Source of the DNA: Ophiocordyceps camponoti-saundersi (nom. inval.)
Lineage: Eukaryota > Ascomycota > Sordariomycetes > Hypocreales > Ophiocordycipitaceae
Reading direction: 5' to 3'
Assembly (NCBI GenBank): GCA_003339415.1
Contig: PDHQ01000243.1
Coordinates: forward strand, 1-52,392
DNA: 52,392 bases
This document shows, piece after piece, positions 37,088 through 45,401 of this stretch. The stretch's first letter is position 1, and each line of letters opens with the position of its first letter. Under the pieces are notes generated by a model that had not been told where the DNA came from, made no database searches, and saw only the letters and a list, made by a program, of their open reading frames with translations. Both the position numbers and the translations under genes were made by a program.

Positions 37088-38296
37088 TAAAATTAAACCC
37101 CGATCCTTATAGGAAAGATTCTAATAAGCTTAGAATCGTGGCACCTCTTAAGGTAGGAATTAATAAACTCGTATATTAGTAGTAAAAACTTACTTATATA
37201 GCTAGCGTATAAGACTAGGTAATATTATATTAGTCGCGGGAAGCTTAGAGAATAACCCGATCGCAGTAAATAGTAAAGCTAGCTATATACTTATCGCTAT
37301 ATACCGCTAGTGCTAGTTTATAAGCTAAGGCGTAATATAATTACGGTACGTACCTGCTAATAAATCTACGCGCCTAAGCCGCGCGCAGACTATCTTTATA
37401 TAAGGTAACGTAATAAGGCCGGAAATTACCTAAGCTATAATATTTAGCGTATACTTATCCCTCCTTACTTATTATCCCCCTAATTAAAATACTCTAGATT
37501 TACTTTTAACTTCCCTACTCCGCTTATAAAAAGCCCTAATTTTAATATCCCTATTTACTTATAAAGCTTTAAATAGTTACGCTTAAAATAACTAATCTAG
37601 TTATATTAATAATAACGCTAGCGCTTAGTAGTGCTAAAACGAGATTATATAAATATAATATTTATTAGGTTAGCTAAAAGGGGGGGCGGTAAATTAACTA
37701 GCGCGTTAGGAATATTCCCGGAACTAAATATTTTATTAAAGCCTTAGAGAAGGCTAGCGAAGGCCGTATACGTTATAAGCTAATTCTTATAATTTAAGCG
37801 CTTTTATAGCTCCTTATATAGCTTAGATAAAAGTAGAATAATCTTAGCGTAGTTAGACTAATATAATAGTTCGGCCTTAAAAAAGGTATATTCTTACCTT
37901 ATAATATATTCTCCGAGGGGCTTTAATAGCCCCTAATATATCCTAACTAAAGAAAAATTTACTTAGCGCTTCTTATAACTTTTCTTAAGAAGCTCGGAGA
38001 TATACGCTAAAAAGGCTTTAGGCTAGAAAGAAAAATCTATAGCTATAATAATATACGGAAAGAATATTTACTAAAAAGTGCTAAGATAAGAAAAAACGTA
38101 GTAAAATTAAGACTTAGGCTCCCTAATTACGGCTCCGTTAATTATAAATTTAGTATATATAGCGGCTAGCTAAGAGTCTAGGCCGGAACGAGCTAAGAGC
38201 AGCTTTAGTATAGGCAGAATTTAATAGCGTTCTATACTAAGATCTTATTTTTATATTCGGTTAGCGGTAAGAGGAGCTTTAATTAATATCCTTATA
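36878..38296 (-). mobile_element. Rearranged short-LTR element D with inverted left LTR
   Basis: Left is an intact, lightly mutated 210-bp LTR in + orientation (36878-37087, TATAAGGGATTAG to CTTCACA). It is joined directly to the family interior in minus orientation (37088 to about 38286), which lacks about 160 bp at the junction compared with copy C. The right LTR is reduced to about ten bases (CCTTATA). Yet TTTAG flanks the whole unit (36873-36877 and 38297-38301), as for a single integration event. This copy best preserves the family's original sequence, including CTTCTGCAGACGCC and CCTTCACA in the LTR. Confidence 0.8.
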
Positions 38297-38301
38297 TTTA
38301 G

Positions 38302-38527
38302 CTAGATTAGGGGTGCTATAAGGACTATCTTAGTCCCCGCGTACCCCTATCTATAATTATAAGCGCGTCGCCTGCCCTTTAGGCCCTGGCTAAAGCTACC
38401 GTAGGCGCTATTAACTCCTTCTTAATAATAAATATATAGTAAAGAGCGAAAGATTAAGTAATAGGTCCTATCCTGTTTTCGTAAAAAGTTAAACTTAAAA
38501 GTAATATAAATAATACTTATAAGGGTA
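38302..38527. other. Relic between element D and the 3' Copia LTR
   Basis: Contains a less mutated GC-richer part (38320-38420) and then AT-rich sequence ending in CTTATAAGGGTA before the LTR. It should contain the end of the unclassified insertion and the last bases of the host Copia (polypurine-like AAGGG). The junction could not be placed. Confidence 0.4.
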
Positions 38528-38822
38528 TATTAAGGCTAAGATAAAAATAAGCTAAGCGTATATTTTTATTATTTTTTAAAATATATAAATATTATAATAA
38601 CAGATTTATAGCTTAGGAAATAAAATTCTTATTAGGAAAAGGGCTATATTTAAAGTAATATATAAGCTATAGGAATAAAAGCTTATTTATAAGGGGATTA
38701 TAGCTAAAAAGGCCGTTACGGATAGTCTTTATTACTTATATAAAGATAACGATAATTCCCTCCGTTTTAAGAGGGTAAGCATATTAATTAATATAATTTG
38801 CACGCCTCCTCCTTATCTAATA
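38528..38822 (+). repeat. 3' LTR of the host Copia
   Basis: Pairs with 8224-8518. Its left part is strongly RIP-mutated, while its last 60 bases (GCACGCCTCCTCCTTATCTAATA) are nearly unmutated. It is followed by GCTAC (38823-38827), the right target duplication. It forms the sharp left border of the gene island. Confidence 0.82.
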
Positions 38823-38827
38823 GCTAC

Positions 38828-39066
38828 CTAGGTAGGTTCTATGTAGGTACCTACCTATGTATGTATGTACGTATGCTTCACGTCCATGATCACGTGTCCC
38901 ATGGCCACACCCCCCTCCCCACTTAGTAGACATCAGGAACGGATATTCCTCGGCGCATGTGTCCGCGCTATATTCGTATGCACTGACTCCCGGTTGCCTG
39001 TGCCCTACGAGGCTACGAGTCCAAACATACTAGGGAGTAGGTACTAGTACGGAGAAAGGGTTCTAA
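38828..39066. other. Start of the non-mutated island, TAGG/ATGT simple repeats
   Basis: Base composition changes abruptly to normal, with CpA and TpG restored. 38828-38875 holds short TAGGTA and TATG/TACG tandem repeats of a kind common in Sordariomycete intergenic DNA. No gene: the open frame at 38865-39047 has no recognisable features. Confidence 0.6.
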
Positions 39067-39182
39067 AGGATGACGATCTGTCTAGAAAAGGGGGAGGGAG
39101 GAGGAGGAGTACGTGCCCAATTATGCCCCTGTACGGTACCGTACCAGTCGTGCTTTCCGTGGCAGACCCTCCTGCCTGCCCC
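39067..39182 (+). repeat. Promoter-side inverted repeat, arm 1 (upstream of the mitofissin-like gene)
   Basis: Shares with 42674-42778 (read on the minus strand) five blocks in the same order: AGGATGA then TGTCTAG; a G-rich purine run; GTGCCCAATTATGCCC; TCGTGCTTTCCGTGGCAG; and TGCCTGCCC. It ends about 250 bp before the start codon at 39435. It may be a regulatory module or a short dispersed repeat. The short open frame over it (39113-39337) has a counterpart over the other arm only because the DNA is repeated. Confidence 0.7.
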
Positions 39183-39434
39183 AAGGGAATGCCAATCTCG
39201 TGACTCAAATTGCTTATCGTTATCGGCTTATGACACAGCATCCAACGCCAACCGCCAACTCGTTTCGAAGAAGACAACCTCCCTCGACACATTGCCTACC
39301 TAAATATCTTCCAACGCCATCTCTTCCGAACACCTAGGTAGTCGTTCGAAAGCTTTCTGTCAAGACCTCCCATATACTCGCTTCCTTGTCTACCCATCAC
39401 CCCTTTTCTCAGCAGACGATAACGTCCGTTCATC

Positions 39435-39962
39435 ATGGTAGTATGTGTTCCCTCCCTGCCCCGCATCTACCTCAAGCAGATGCGCGACCTCGAGCGTCTC
39501 CGCAACGCTCGGCAACCCGCGCGCATTCATCGTTCATCTCTAAAAGATGTTCGCAGCTCCTTAACCTGCTGACGCTGGGACTTTGGTCAAAGGTTGGACG
39601 CCTGACGCATTACGCCTTTGATGCTGTCCTCAGTACGTTTTCCTTTGTCGAATACCCATGATTCGCGCAACCGCTGAGAATATTTTCTCAGTCTCGGCCT
39701 TCCTCGCCGGCATGAAGCGATCCACTGGACTGACGTGAGTGCTCTCCATACCGAAACATCAAAATTACCCGGGTACTGGCGTGCGTCTGACTCCTGCCCA
39801 TCGGTGGCATCGCCTAGGCTTAGTTTTAAGACCGACAAGGTCTCCGGCGAAAATAAAGAGGTTTCCAGATGGATTGATAAGTACCTCGGCGTTGGCGAGT
39901 GGGTAATGGATCAGTCCGTCGCAATCGCCGGCTCCAGCGGTTATTTCGAGCGCAGACGATAA
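39435..39962 (+). CDS. ATG44: Mitofissin-family protein (Atg44/Mdi1, DUF1748), 77 aa, four exons
   Basis: I infer the spliced CDS 39435-39440, 39593-39632, 39692-39734, 39818-39962. All introns are GT-AG: GTATGT with CTGAC before the acceptor; GTACGT with CTGAG; GTGAGT with CTGAC. Frame is kept across every junction and gives exactly 77 codons plus TAA. The protein has the order expected of DUF1748: HYAFDAVLISAFLAG (residues 8-22, hydrophobic helix), KRSTGLT (24-30), a charged loop, WIDKYLGVGEWVMDQSVAIA (48-67), and SSGYFERR (69-76). The family comprises fission-yeast Atg44 and budding-yeast Mdi1/Mco8, small mitochondrial intermembrane-space proteins that bind membrane and drive mitochondrial fission needed for mitophagy. 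Start choice: the six-base exon ATGGTA is the only upstream ATG that splices in frame onto VGRLTHYA. It converges on the Atg28-like gene 602 bp away. Confidence 0.85.
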
Positions 39963-40025
39963 AAAGTCCCAGTTCGAAGTACGTCTTTCGTCTCGTGTCT
40001 AGTTGTCGGCTCTCGTTGAGCGATG

Positions 40026-40031
40026 AATAAA
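40026..40031 (+). terminator. Polyadenylation signal AATAAA of the mitofissin-like gene
   Basis: An exact AATAAA lies 64 bases after the TAA stop of the 77-aa gene, at a plausible distance for 3'-end formation. The assignment rests on motif and position only. Confidence 0.5.
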
Positions 40032-40564
40032 AACATCATGATGGATTCGAGTCGGCATGGCCCGAAGCCCATGGAAGACGACGGGGTAACTAATACAACC
40101 GTCCTTATATGTTGTACCTAAATTTTGTTTTTTTTCTGATAGTCGGTTCCAATAACTGGGAATTAGGACAGGCGTTTCAGTCATGGAGTCAGGTACCGAA
40201 GGCAGACAATTCAAGATGACGTGTTACATGGCCTAGATCATAGCATCAACTCCCTCTATCTACCTGGCGCTACTTGACGAGATGTATGCAAGTTTGCCAA
40301 CTGCATAGACATGTGTTCCTCGAAGCCTCAGGAAGGACGCGTCGAGCTGAAAATGGAAATTTGCAACGCGTCGTCTCGTCTTAGAAGCCAACTCTTACAC
40401 GAAGCCACGTATGGAAGTGTAAGAAAGCCGGGCGCTCTGGATTTGGAGCATTTGCCTCGTGCGTCAATGGCAAACCTTGCTCGTCCACTCCTTGAGAAGG
40501 ACTGCCAACAAGCCCAGAACAGTTGAAGACGCTCCCAGCCGGTAATGGCACAGTCCTCTTCACT
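40032..40564. other. Intergenic region between the two convergent genes
   Basis: Normal base composition. It contains a T-rich tract (TTTTGTTTTTTTTCTGAT near 40123). The short frames here (39999-40214, 40311-40526) show no domain, splice structure or composition suggesting a gene. It should hold both 3' UTRs. I see no clear AATAAA for the minus-strand gene. Confidence 0.5.
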
Positions 40565-42502
40565 TTATGATTTGACCACCGAATTGTCCATGTCGCCTTC
40601 GCGACAAGCGGGCAATGTTGAGGAGACAACGCTTTCGCTCCCCCTTCTTTGCGCCTCGTCCTCGATCAATTCGCGCTCTACGTCAAGGCGTGAGACGAGC
40701 AGATCTGGCGGGACCTCGTTGTCGCTCCCCTCGCCCTGGGTAGGCCCTCTTTTCTCCCCCGAGCTAGATTTCCTCGGCTCCTGAATGTTCTTCGCAAGGC
40801 CTGACGGGCTGCGGCAAGACGGATGGACACCGTCGTCGCTGGATTCGTCGCCGTCATCAACGATGGCCTTGAGTACCCCGTATGCTTCTTTAAATGCCTC
40901 GAGCTCGGCCCCTATGGCACAGATCAACAAATTCCAGTTTTTAGTCTCAGCCAAACGCATGAGCTCTGCCAGCTTCACCATGACCTGATCCATTTTTGGG
41001 ATCTGATTCCGTATGGTATTTTCCCGAGCCGGCACCGACTCTTCAGTCGCAGGTGAGCCGCACGGAGGCTTCGTAAGCTCACGAAGGTCGCGCTCATAGT
41101 CGGTTACTAGTGTCGCGACTTCCTGCCATGTAGAGCCACCTTGTTCCAGAGCTTCATGCTCCTCGTTGATCCGGGCTAACCGCCGCTCTAGGATCCCAAC
41201 TTCAGCTGCCCACCATGTCTGCGCCATTTCAGTTGTTCGCCTCTCCGGTCTGAGCCGTAAAAACTCTAGCCCCACAGTCAAATCTGCCTCGGCTTCCTCT
41301 CTGCCGTTGCCGAGAAAGCTCTGGTCCAGAGGCAAGACCGGAGGACGGCGCAATAGAGCGCTCGCCTCAGCGTCTACATTCTTGAGAGCGCCGTAATATC
41401 CGCTGAGTCCAGCTTCCCTTTTGCTTCTCACATCATCCATCTTATCTTTGAGCCAACGACGCCGGTTTCTCATCCCAACGAGCTGTTTCTCCAACCGCTG
41501 GATATCGTCATCCAGTCGGCCATGCTCTTCTCCGAGTTCCCGCAGCTCTTTACCCAGAGGCTCGTTTTGATCGTTCTCCAGCAGTGTGATCTCATTGCGT
41601 ATGCCAGTTCTCCTTGAGGCCATATGATTGAGTCGAGTGCAGGCTCTTTTTCGCTCAGAGAGAGCCGCATTTACGTATATATTCTCCTCTTGCTTTAGCC
41701 TCGCCAATTCTGCAAGCGACTCTCGAATGCCATGGCGCGCTCTGCGCAACCCCGTGAGGCGAGACCTGACCGGCTGACGCACAGGGATCACGTTTCCTTC
41801 TGGTGTGGACCTCGGGGGGACATAAAGACTCCTTTGCATTCGAGACCTGGCAGTTGCTGCAGGTTCGAGAGTACCAGTGGGCGTTATACTTCCCTCTTCA
41901 TCGTATCGGCCGCCATTTCCTCCCGAACTCCCGCTTAAGCCATCAGCCGCAGCCGACATCAAGGCCGAGGCTTGCAGGTCGAGAAGTTGTTGAACATACT
42001 GCTCCAGTGCCCGCTGCCTTCTCCATAGACCTCGCCATGCCGAGTCCGAAGCTAGGGATGGGCATGGTTCCCGGCTCTGACCGAGGACAGCGTTGCTAGC
42101 GATAGGCGAAAGCGGGCTTGCCATGCCATGCGATCGAAGCCCGTCTTTCGGATTTTGCGACGAAGGGCTCGAAGTGAGGCTCATGACAACGGACGAAGAT
42201 ATGGGCGGTGGTGGTCCCGCGAACAAGGCAGGCTGCCTTGGCCGTGAGAGCGGCTCCGAAAAGCGAGGCCTATCTTTCCAAGTGCCACCGGACTGGGCAG
42301 CGCATCTAGAATCAGTCACAGCCGGCCGTCGAAGACGAGGTTGCGGGATGTCATCTTCCGGAGACTGTGGAGCACTGTCTTGACGAGGATCGAGCCGATT
42401 CACCGGTATTTCGTAAGGGTTTTTGTTGAGTAGAGAGTGGGAAGACTTGACGGCGTCGTGAGAGAAGCAACCTGCCACGGTCGACGGAGACACGGGAGGC
42501 AT
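40565..42502 (-). CDS. Coiled-coil protein resembling autophagy-related Atg28, 645 aa
   Basis: One uninterrupted frame, ATG at 42502 with GCC before it, TAA at 40565-40567, no intron needed. Residues 1-150 are low-complexity, rich in Pro, Ser and Arg. 155-180 is a short helix (WRGLWRRQRALEQYVQQLLD). 249-365 is a long charged coiled coil with LARLKQEE, RNEITLLEN and DDDIQRLEKQLVGM. 411-445 holds the block GLEFLRLRPERRTTEMAQTW followed by a further coiled coil to about 475. 521-545 is KNWNLLICAIGAELEAFKEA. The tail (550-645) is acidic and disordered. The LRPERRT-MA--WW and NWNLLI--IGAELEAF blocks are what I associate with filamentous-fungal Atg28. In Komagataella, Atg28 binds Atg17 and Atg35 and acts in pexophagy. 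I am moderately sure of the family. Otherwise it is a conserved fungal coiled-coil protein. No transmembrane segment or catalytic motif is seen. Confidence 0.8.
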   Translation of the reverse strand: MPPVSPSTVAGCFSHDAVKSSHSLLNKNPYEIPVNRLDPRQDSAPQSPEDDIPQPRLRRPAVTDSRCAAQSGGTWKDRPRFSEPLSRPRQPALFAGPPPPISSSVVMSLTSSPSSQNPKDGLRSHGMASPLSPIASNAVLGQSREPCPSLASDSAWRGLWRRQRALEQYVQQLLDLQASALMSAAADGLSGSSGGNGGRYDEEGSITPTGTLEPAATARSRMQRSLYVPPRSTPEGNVIPVRQPVRSRLTGLRRARHGIRESLAELARLKQEENIYVNAALSERKRACTRLNHMASRRTGIRNEITLLENDQNEPLGKELRELGEEHGRLDDDIQRLEKQLVGMRNRRRWLKDKMDDVRSKREAGLSGYYGALKNVDAEASALLRRPPVLPLDQSFLGNGREEAEADLTVGLEFLRLRPERRTTEMAQTWWAAEVGILERRLARINEEHEALEQGGSTWQEVATLVTDYERDLRELTKPPCGSPATEESVPARENTIRNQIPKMDQVMVKLAELMRLAETKNWNLLICAIGAELEAFKEAYGVLKAIVDDGDESSDDGVHPSCRSPSGLAKNIQEPRKSSSGEKRGPTQGEGSDNEVPPDLLVSRLDVERELIEDEAQRRGSESVVSSTLPACREGDMDNSVVKS

Positions 42503-42673
42503 GGCGAAAGAAGTTGACGGTTCAGAGAACTAGGACGAGATGGATGGGGAAGCCAGCCGCGAAGGAAGGGCGAAGTAGCACACGGATTTATCGTGATTCG
42601 TGACTAAGCCCCAGGATGCCAGACTGCAGATTGTTGCTAGCCTGCTAGAAACACAGGTTAACAAAGAGGTGGT
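42503..42673 (-). promoter_or_regulatory. Leader and proximal promoter of the Atg28-like gene
   Basis: 171 bases between the start codon and inverted-repeat arm 2, of normal base composition. The strand upstream of ATG ends TTCTTTCGCC, a pyrimidine stretch common before fungal start codons. No TATA box is evident. The frame 42530-42736 overlaps it and is considered spurious. Confidence 0.5.
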
Positions 42674-42778
42674 GGGCAGGCATAACGCCCTGCCACGGAA
42701 GGCACGATTGGAACGGCCGCGGGCATACATTGGCACGACCCCTCTCCCCCCTATCTACCTAGACAAATAAATCATCCT
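42674..42778 (-). repeat. Promoter-side inverted repeat, arm 2 (upstream of the Atg28-like gene)
   Basis: On the minus strand: AGGATGATTTATTTGTCTAG, a GGGGGGAGAGGGG purine run, TCGTGCCAATGTATGCCC, TCGTGCCTTCCGTGGCAG and TGCCTGCCC. It matches arm 1 (39067-39182) in order and orientation relative to the gene it precedes. It lies about 170 bp upstream of the ATG at 42502. Confidence 0.7.
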
Positions 42779-43070
42779 ATGTATTTGCTGCTTTAGGGCA
42801 CTTAACCTATTCTCCTCCTACCTGCAGAAAAAAAGGTGAGTATTCATATTTGCCACGGCACCTATTCCTATTAGATATAATATTACCTAAGTTAGTAATA
42901 TATACTTACTAATAAAGGTTTTTTCTCCGCCCTATATAGCGATAATATAATATTATAAGAGACTTAAATATCCCTTATATTTTATTAATATCTATTTTTT
43001 ATAGCTATTCTTATTTATTTTTATTTTTCTATATTTATTTTAAATTATTTATATTTTTTATATTTATTAT
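42779..43070. other. Right border of the gene island
   Basis: Composition drops from normal to RIP-like between about 42850 and 42900. There is no gene. Unlike the left border, no LTR or TSD marks it: about 200 bp of AT-rich DNA precede element E. Confidence 0.5.
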
Positions 43071-43281
43071 TATAAGGGTTTTACTAAGGCGATTATAGAA
43101 GTAAGCTAAAGTAAAGTTATAATTAAAGCTATTAAAAAGAGGAAGGAGAGGGGAGAGAAGCCCCCCCTCTTAAGCTAGCTATATACCCCGCGCGATAACT
43201 AAGCGCTATCGGGAAAACTTAAATATATCCGCTATAATCCCCCTTATCTAGCTATAATTAGTTATAAACTAATCCCTTATA
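43071..43281 (-). repeat. LTR of element E
   Basis: Reverse complement of the 3308-3517 LTR. It starts TATAAGGGTTTTACTAAGG and ends CCCTTATA. It is preceded by ATTAT, whose partner cannot be checked because the right LTR is truncated. Confidence 0.82.
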
Positions 43282-43898
43282 TAGCCCCTTTCTTAAGCTA
43301 GCTAAGGAGGTAAGAGTATAAAATAGAAAAGTTATATATTATTATATTAATAAGATATTTTATATAATCCCTAGCTAATAGCTTAATAGCCTCTATAAAA
43401 ATAAAAATAAAAAGGCGGAAAAGCTTCCTTATAGCTTAAGAAATTAAACTCTAATTTTTATAAAAAAGATTCTAATAAGCTTAGAATTATAATACCGCTT
43501 AAAGTAAGAATTAATAAACTTATATATTAATAGTAAGAAATTTACTTATATAGCTAATATATAAAACTAAATAATATTATATTAGTTATAAAAAGCTTAG
43601 AAAATATTTTAATTATAATAAATAGTAAAGCTAGCTATATACTTATTATTATATATTATTAGCGCTAATTTATAAGCTAAGGTATAATATAATTATAATA
43701 TATATTTATTAATAAATTTACGCGCTTAAGCTATATATAAATTATTCTTATATAAAGTAATATAATAAAGCTAGAAATTACTTAAATTATAATATTTAGT
43801 ATATATTTATCCTTTTTTACTTATTATCTTTTTAATTAAAATATTTTAAATTTATTTTTAATTACCTTACTCCGCTTATAAAAAGCTTTAACTTTAAT
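43071..43898 (-). mobile_element. Short LTR retroelement copy E, left half of a split element
   Basis: Minus-orientation LTR (43071-43281) plus interior to about 43898, where homology with copy C stops inside a shared TTAACTTTAATATTTT. The remaining part of the same element resumes at about 51147 (copy F) starting with the same sequence. The two are therefore one element cut by a 7.25-kb insertion. Confidence 0.82.
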
Positions 43899-44109
43899 AT
43901 TTTATTATTATTATTTATATATTAAGGGCCTTTATAATATTTAAAGCTTCTATAATATATTAAGTAGGAAAAATCCCTTAAAATAAGGTAAAACCCTCTA
44001 ACTATAAAAGAAAAGCTTACTATACGCTTATATAAAAATATAGCGGTAGTTAGCGGCGGTATAATATAATAAGCTTACTACTTAGAGGTAGTTTCGGATA
44101 ATATAAGAA

Positions 44110-44290
44110 AGTAAGGTAAGGAGGGGAGGGCGGAGAAAGGAAAGTCCGTAAGGTACGGGGCGGAAAGAGCAGGGCGGTATAGCGTAGCGGCATAGCGCGG
44201 GGCGGTATAAGGTAATACGAGGTAATATAAGGTAAGGCGGTATAAGGCGGGGCGGAGAAAGGAGAGTTTAAGGGGGGGTAAGGTAAAATA
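44110..44290 (+). repeat. G-rich purine-biased tract
   Basis: Irregular short repeats of GGCGGTATAAGG, GGGGCGGAGAAAGGA and GGTAAGG, strongly G over C on the + strand. It contains several GGGG runs capable of quadruplex or R-loop formation. It may be the 5' leader of element G2. Confidence 0.5.
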
Positions 44291-45365
44291 GCAGAGTAGC
44301 TATTTTATTATATATTAGTAATTAAAAAAGGGGGGGCTATATCTTTTTCTTTTTTACCTCTTTTTTTTTTTCTTTTTTTTTTTTATTATTTTTAGAAAAA
44401 GGTATATTTTTAACCTCCTCCCTTAACTTTTCTTTTTAACTTTTATAATAAAAGGAAAGTAAAAAAGTTATATAGCTATACTAATAAAATAATAGTAATA
44501 AATATACTTAAGATTATTTATAATAAGCTTTATAATTTTCTTTATATTATATATATAGCTTAATTAGCTAATTATAAAATCTTATATTAGAAATAATAAA
44601 GTAAGTAATATTATATAATATTAATTATATATAAAATTAATAAAATATATAAGCTTATAATTAGCTAATTATTATAATTATATTAAAGCTTAATATAAGT
44701 ATTAAAAGGTAAGTAATATTAAAAATTAAGCTAAAATCGAAGCTTAGAATATTAACTAAATTATAAATATATTCGGAGAAGTTATATACCGCTATAATAA
44801 AAGTAGCGTAATATATTAATAGAGGAAGATAGCTAAGTAGCTTACTAATAAGTATAAAGCGGGGTAAAGTAAAGCGGAGCGGAGTTTTAAATATAGTTAA
44901 TAATAAGTAATAAGAGAGAATTTAAGTTAACTTACGTAATATATAAAGGCGGAATAAAATATTAAAGCTTTAACTTAATATAATAATAATAATAGTATAA
45001 GTAAGCGCCTTAGCGGGGTTAGCTATTTTAGCGGCCGCCCTTAATATTACTCTTATTATAATAATTACTAATACTCCTCCTTAAAAGTTTTATATATTAA
45101 TATTAGCTTATTTTAAAATACTAAGTAAATAGATAATTATTAGTATAAGCGAAGCGGGAGGCGGAGAGGGGGGTAAAATAATAATAATAATAGCGGCGGT
45201 AATAAATATAATAATTAAACTATAAGCGGAGTAAGTAATAATAGTAAATATAGGGAAGGAAGTAGAGGCGGTAGCGGAGAGCGCGGTAGCGGAGGCGCTA
45301 GCTTAATTAATAATAATTATAATAATAATAATAAAATTTATAGCGAAAATAAAAAAAGCGGTATT

Positions 45366-45401
45366 TATAATAATAATAATTATTATTATTATTATTATTA
45401 C
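45366..45401. repeat. ATA/TTA inverted microsatellite
   Basis: Five or so ATA units followed directly by nine TTA/ATT units, so the two halves can pair as a hairpin. It lies inside element G2. Confidence 0.7.

Larger units (their letters stand above)
8224..38822 (+). mobile_element. Old Ty1/Copia element, expanded to 30.6 kb by nested insertions
   Basis: The two LTRs (8224-8518 and 38528-38822) are direct repeats with matching ends (TGTTAGA at the start, TCTAATA, originally TCTAACA, at the end). They are flanked by the same 5-bp sequence GCTAC at 8219-8223 and 38823-38827. Internal pieces between the later insertions read on the + strand in Copia order: integrase C-terminal part (about 19680-20450), the start of RT (to 21035), the rest of RT (22816-23560) and RNase H (about 23720-24040). 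Insertions are Gypsy 10556-19665, short-LTR copy B 21036-22810, and a block between about 24955 and the 3' LTR. Without them the element would be about 6 kb. Heavy RIP leaves no open frame. Confidence 0.8.

Noticed and set aside
38865..39047. 60-codon + strand open frame at the island border
   Set aside because: It starts in the TATG/TACG simple repeats and has no domain, splice context or composition of a gene.
39113..39337. Open frame starting MPNYAPVRYR, similar to the one at 42530-42736 (minus) starting MPMYARGRSN
   Set aside because: The similarity (RAFRGR--CLP) follows from the DNA inverted repeat over which both lie. The frames diverge after the repeat and have no domain, so they are recorded as a repeat rather than as proteins.
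39386..39661. 91-codon + strand open frame
   Set aside because: It contains exon 2 of the mitofissin-like gene (VGRLTHYAFDAVL) but reads through introns 1 and 2. The spliced model explains it better.
39587..39838. 83-codon minus-strand frame
   Set aside because: Antisense to exons 2-3 and introns of the mitofissin-like gene, with no features of its own.
40311..40629. Open frames between the two genes on both strands
   Set aside because: No conserved motif. The position corresponds to the 3' ends of the convergent genes.
40678..42383. Several 60-98 codon frames on both strands
   Set aside because: All overlap the 645-codon coiled-coil gene in other frames. They are rich in Arg, Ser and Pro, as shadow frames of GC-rich coding DNA are.
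43899..43920. TTA run as proof of a LINE 3' tail on the minus strand
   Set aside because: The orientation of the purine-rich, ORF-like strand is opposite, and no RT or endonuclease motif was found. It is kept as one possibility only.
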